Source of the DNA: Hormoscilla sp. GUM202
GTDB taxonomy: Bacteria > Cyanobacteriota > Cyanobacteriia > Cyanobacteriales > Desertifilaceae
NCBI GenBank assembly: GCA_005518205.2
Contig: RFFC02000011.1
Coordinates: forward strand, 62,001 to 126,000
DNA: 64,000 nucleotides
Direction: 5' to 3'
This document shows, in pieces, positions 63,468 to 64,000 of the stretch; the stretch's first letter is position 1, and the number at the start of each line of letters is the position of its first letter. The position numbers and the translations under genes were made by a program. The notes beneath the pieces were generated by a model, which saw nothing but the letters and a program-made list of their open reading frames with translations, made no database searches and was not told the DNA's origin.

Positions 63468-64000
63468 ATGGAATATAGAGCAATTGACACGCCACGGCTT
63501 AACTGGACTGGGGACGCCCTGGTAATTGGTTTTTTTGAGGATGCCGTTGATTTGACAGGCGATCTCCGGCAGATGGACGAGCGGCTGAACGGGACCATCA
63601 GCGAACTGTTGCAGGAGACGGAATTTAAGGGTAAAGAGGGCACCAGCGCTTGCACGCGCACTGGCGTGCGCGACGGAATCCGCAAAATTATGCTGGTGGG
63701 TATGGGTAAACCAGACTCCCTTAATTTGGATAGCTGGCGTCGTACTGCTGCTACTGGGGCCACTTTGGCGAAAAAGGAACGATGTAAAACCTTGGGGATG
63801 AGCCTGCCAGTGTGGAATGATGACCCAGAGGCCACCACTCAGGCAATAGTAGAAGGTATAGAGTTGGCTTTATACCAGGATAACCGTTTTAAGTCAGAAC
63901 CGGAAGATAAACCGAGCAAATTAGAGCAAATCGATTTGCTCGGGCTTGCCGGTCAGCAAGAGGCCATATCCCGTGGGCAGATTATCTGTTCTGGCGTGTT
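63468..64000 (+). CDS. pepA: Leucyl aminopeptidase PepA, N-terminal part (runs off the window)
   Basis: The 177 visible residues (MEYRAIDTPRLNWTGDALVI...) are the N-terminal regulatory domain of M17 leucyl aminopeptidase: GFFEDAVDLTGDLRQMD, RKIMLVGMGKPDSLNLDSWR, EAIVEGIELALYQDNRFKS-like, ending at the window edge before the metal-binding catalytic domain. The ATG at 63468 follows GAAAGAGATACAGATAAACAG. Residues EGTSACTRTGVRDGIRK include a GC-rich small dispersed repeat (63648-63672) inserted in frame. Confidence 0.9.
   Translation, partial: MEYRAIDTPRLNWTGDALVIGFFEDAVDLTGDLRQMDERLNGTISELLQETEFKGKEGTSACTRTGVRDGIRKIMLVGMGKPDSLNLDSWRRTAATGATLAKKERCKTLGMSLPVWNDDPEATTQAIVEGIELALYQDNRFKSEPEDKPSKLEQIDLLGLAGQQEAISRGQIICSGV

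Noticed and set aside
1..64000. tRNA, tmRNA or rRNA genes
   Set aside because: I saw no convincing GGTTCRANYCC T-arm with a matching acceptor stem. A tRNAscan/Infernal run would be needed to exclude them fully.

Overview
The window is cyanobacterial chromosome. HIP1-type GCGATCGC octamers are frequent throughout, and the gene content fits: a SufR-regulated suf cluster with ftrC, a Ser/Thr kinase fused to a GUN4 domain, PBS-lyase-type HEAT repeats, Uma2 nucleases, a Dps and a GAF-type sensor kinase. The abundance of short dispersed palindromes, small inverted-repeat elements and decayed genes suggests a filamentous, Oscillatoriales-like genome (Microcoleus/Oscillatoria/Phormidium type). That placement is inference.

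Layout. 0-6 kb: a 908-residue HEAT protein, duplicated AbrB-type antitoxins with a VapC toxin broken by a stop codon, a serine-hydrolase-like protein of unknown role and the C-terminal remnant of a prokaryotic Argonaute. 7-19 kb: sufS, sufD, sufC, then two large Ca-binding surface-type proteins (beta-propeller/dockerin and LRR/RTX), then sufB, ftrC and divergent sufR, with two CAAC-N6-GTTG SufR operators between ftrC and sufR. The two surface-protein genes split the suf cluster. 19-26.6 kb: tandem Uma2 nucleases, several MITE-like elements, an ATPase pseudogene carrying an IS1182-family element with exact target duplication, a group II intron 3' end, an ISKra4-family element and a decayed toxin-antitoxin pair.

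26.7-52.2 kb is a defence and stress island. It holds (i) a C5-cytosine methyltransferase convergent with a translationally coupled DUF262 + HEPN pair; (ii) duplicated DUF262/HicB-like fragments mixed with two PIN toxin-antitoxin pairs; (iii) a compact seven-gene operon (44993 to 33895, minus strand) encoding a ClpB-like/CbbX-like double AAA+ ATPase, a zinc-ribbon coiled-coil protein, an HSPA12-like Hsp70, a possibly GrpE-like coiled-coil protein, two more coiled-coil proteins and an NrdG-like radical-SAM activase; (iv) a YefM/RelE pair; (v) two adjacent ATPase + TOPRIM-like gene pairs of PARIS-like logic. The operon in (iii) is the best candidate for an undescribed system.

52.2-64 kb returns to housekeeping genes: cobA and a CbiX-type chelatase (siroheme/cobalamin branch), dps, the kinase-GUN4 gene disrupted by a 42-bp insertion, a DUF4359 protein, tatC, a GAF sensor kinase, a Slt-type lytic transglycosylase and the start of pepA. 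Tiny repeats of two kinds have inserted into coding sequence in at least six genes of the window (HEAT, sufR, an ATPase, tatC, slt, pepA), mostly in frame, and one has broken the kinase.
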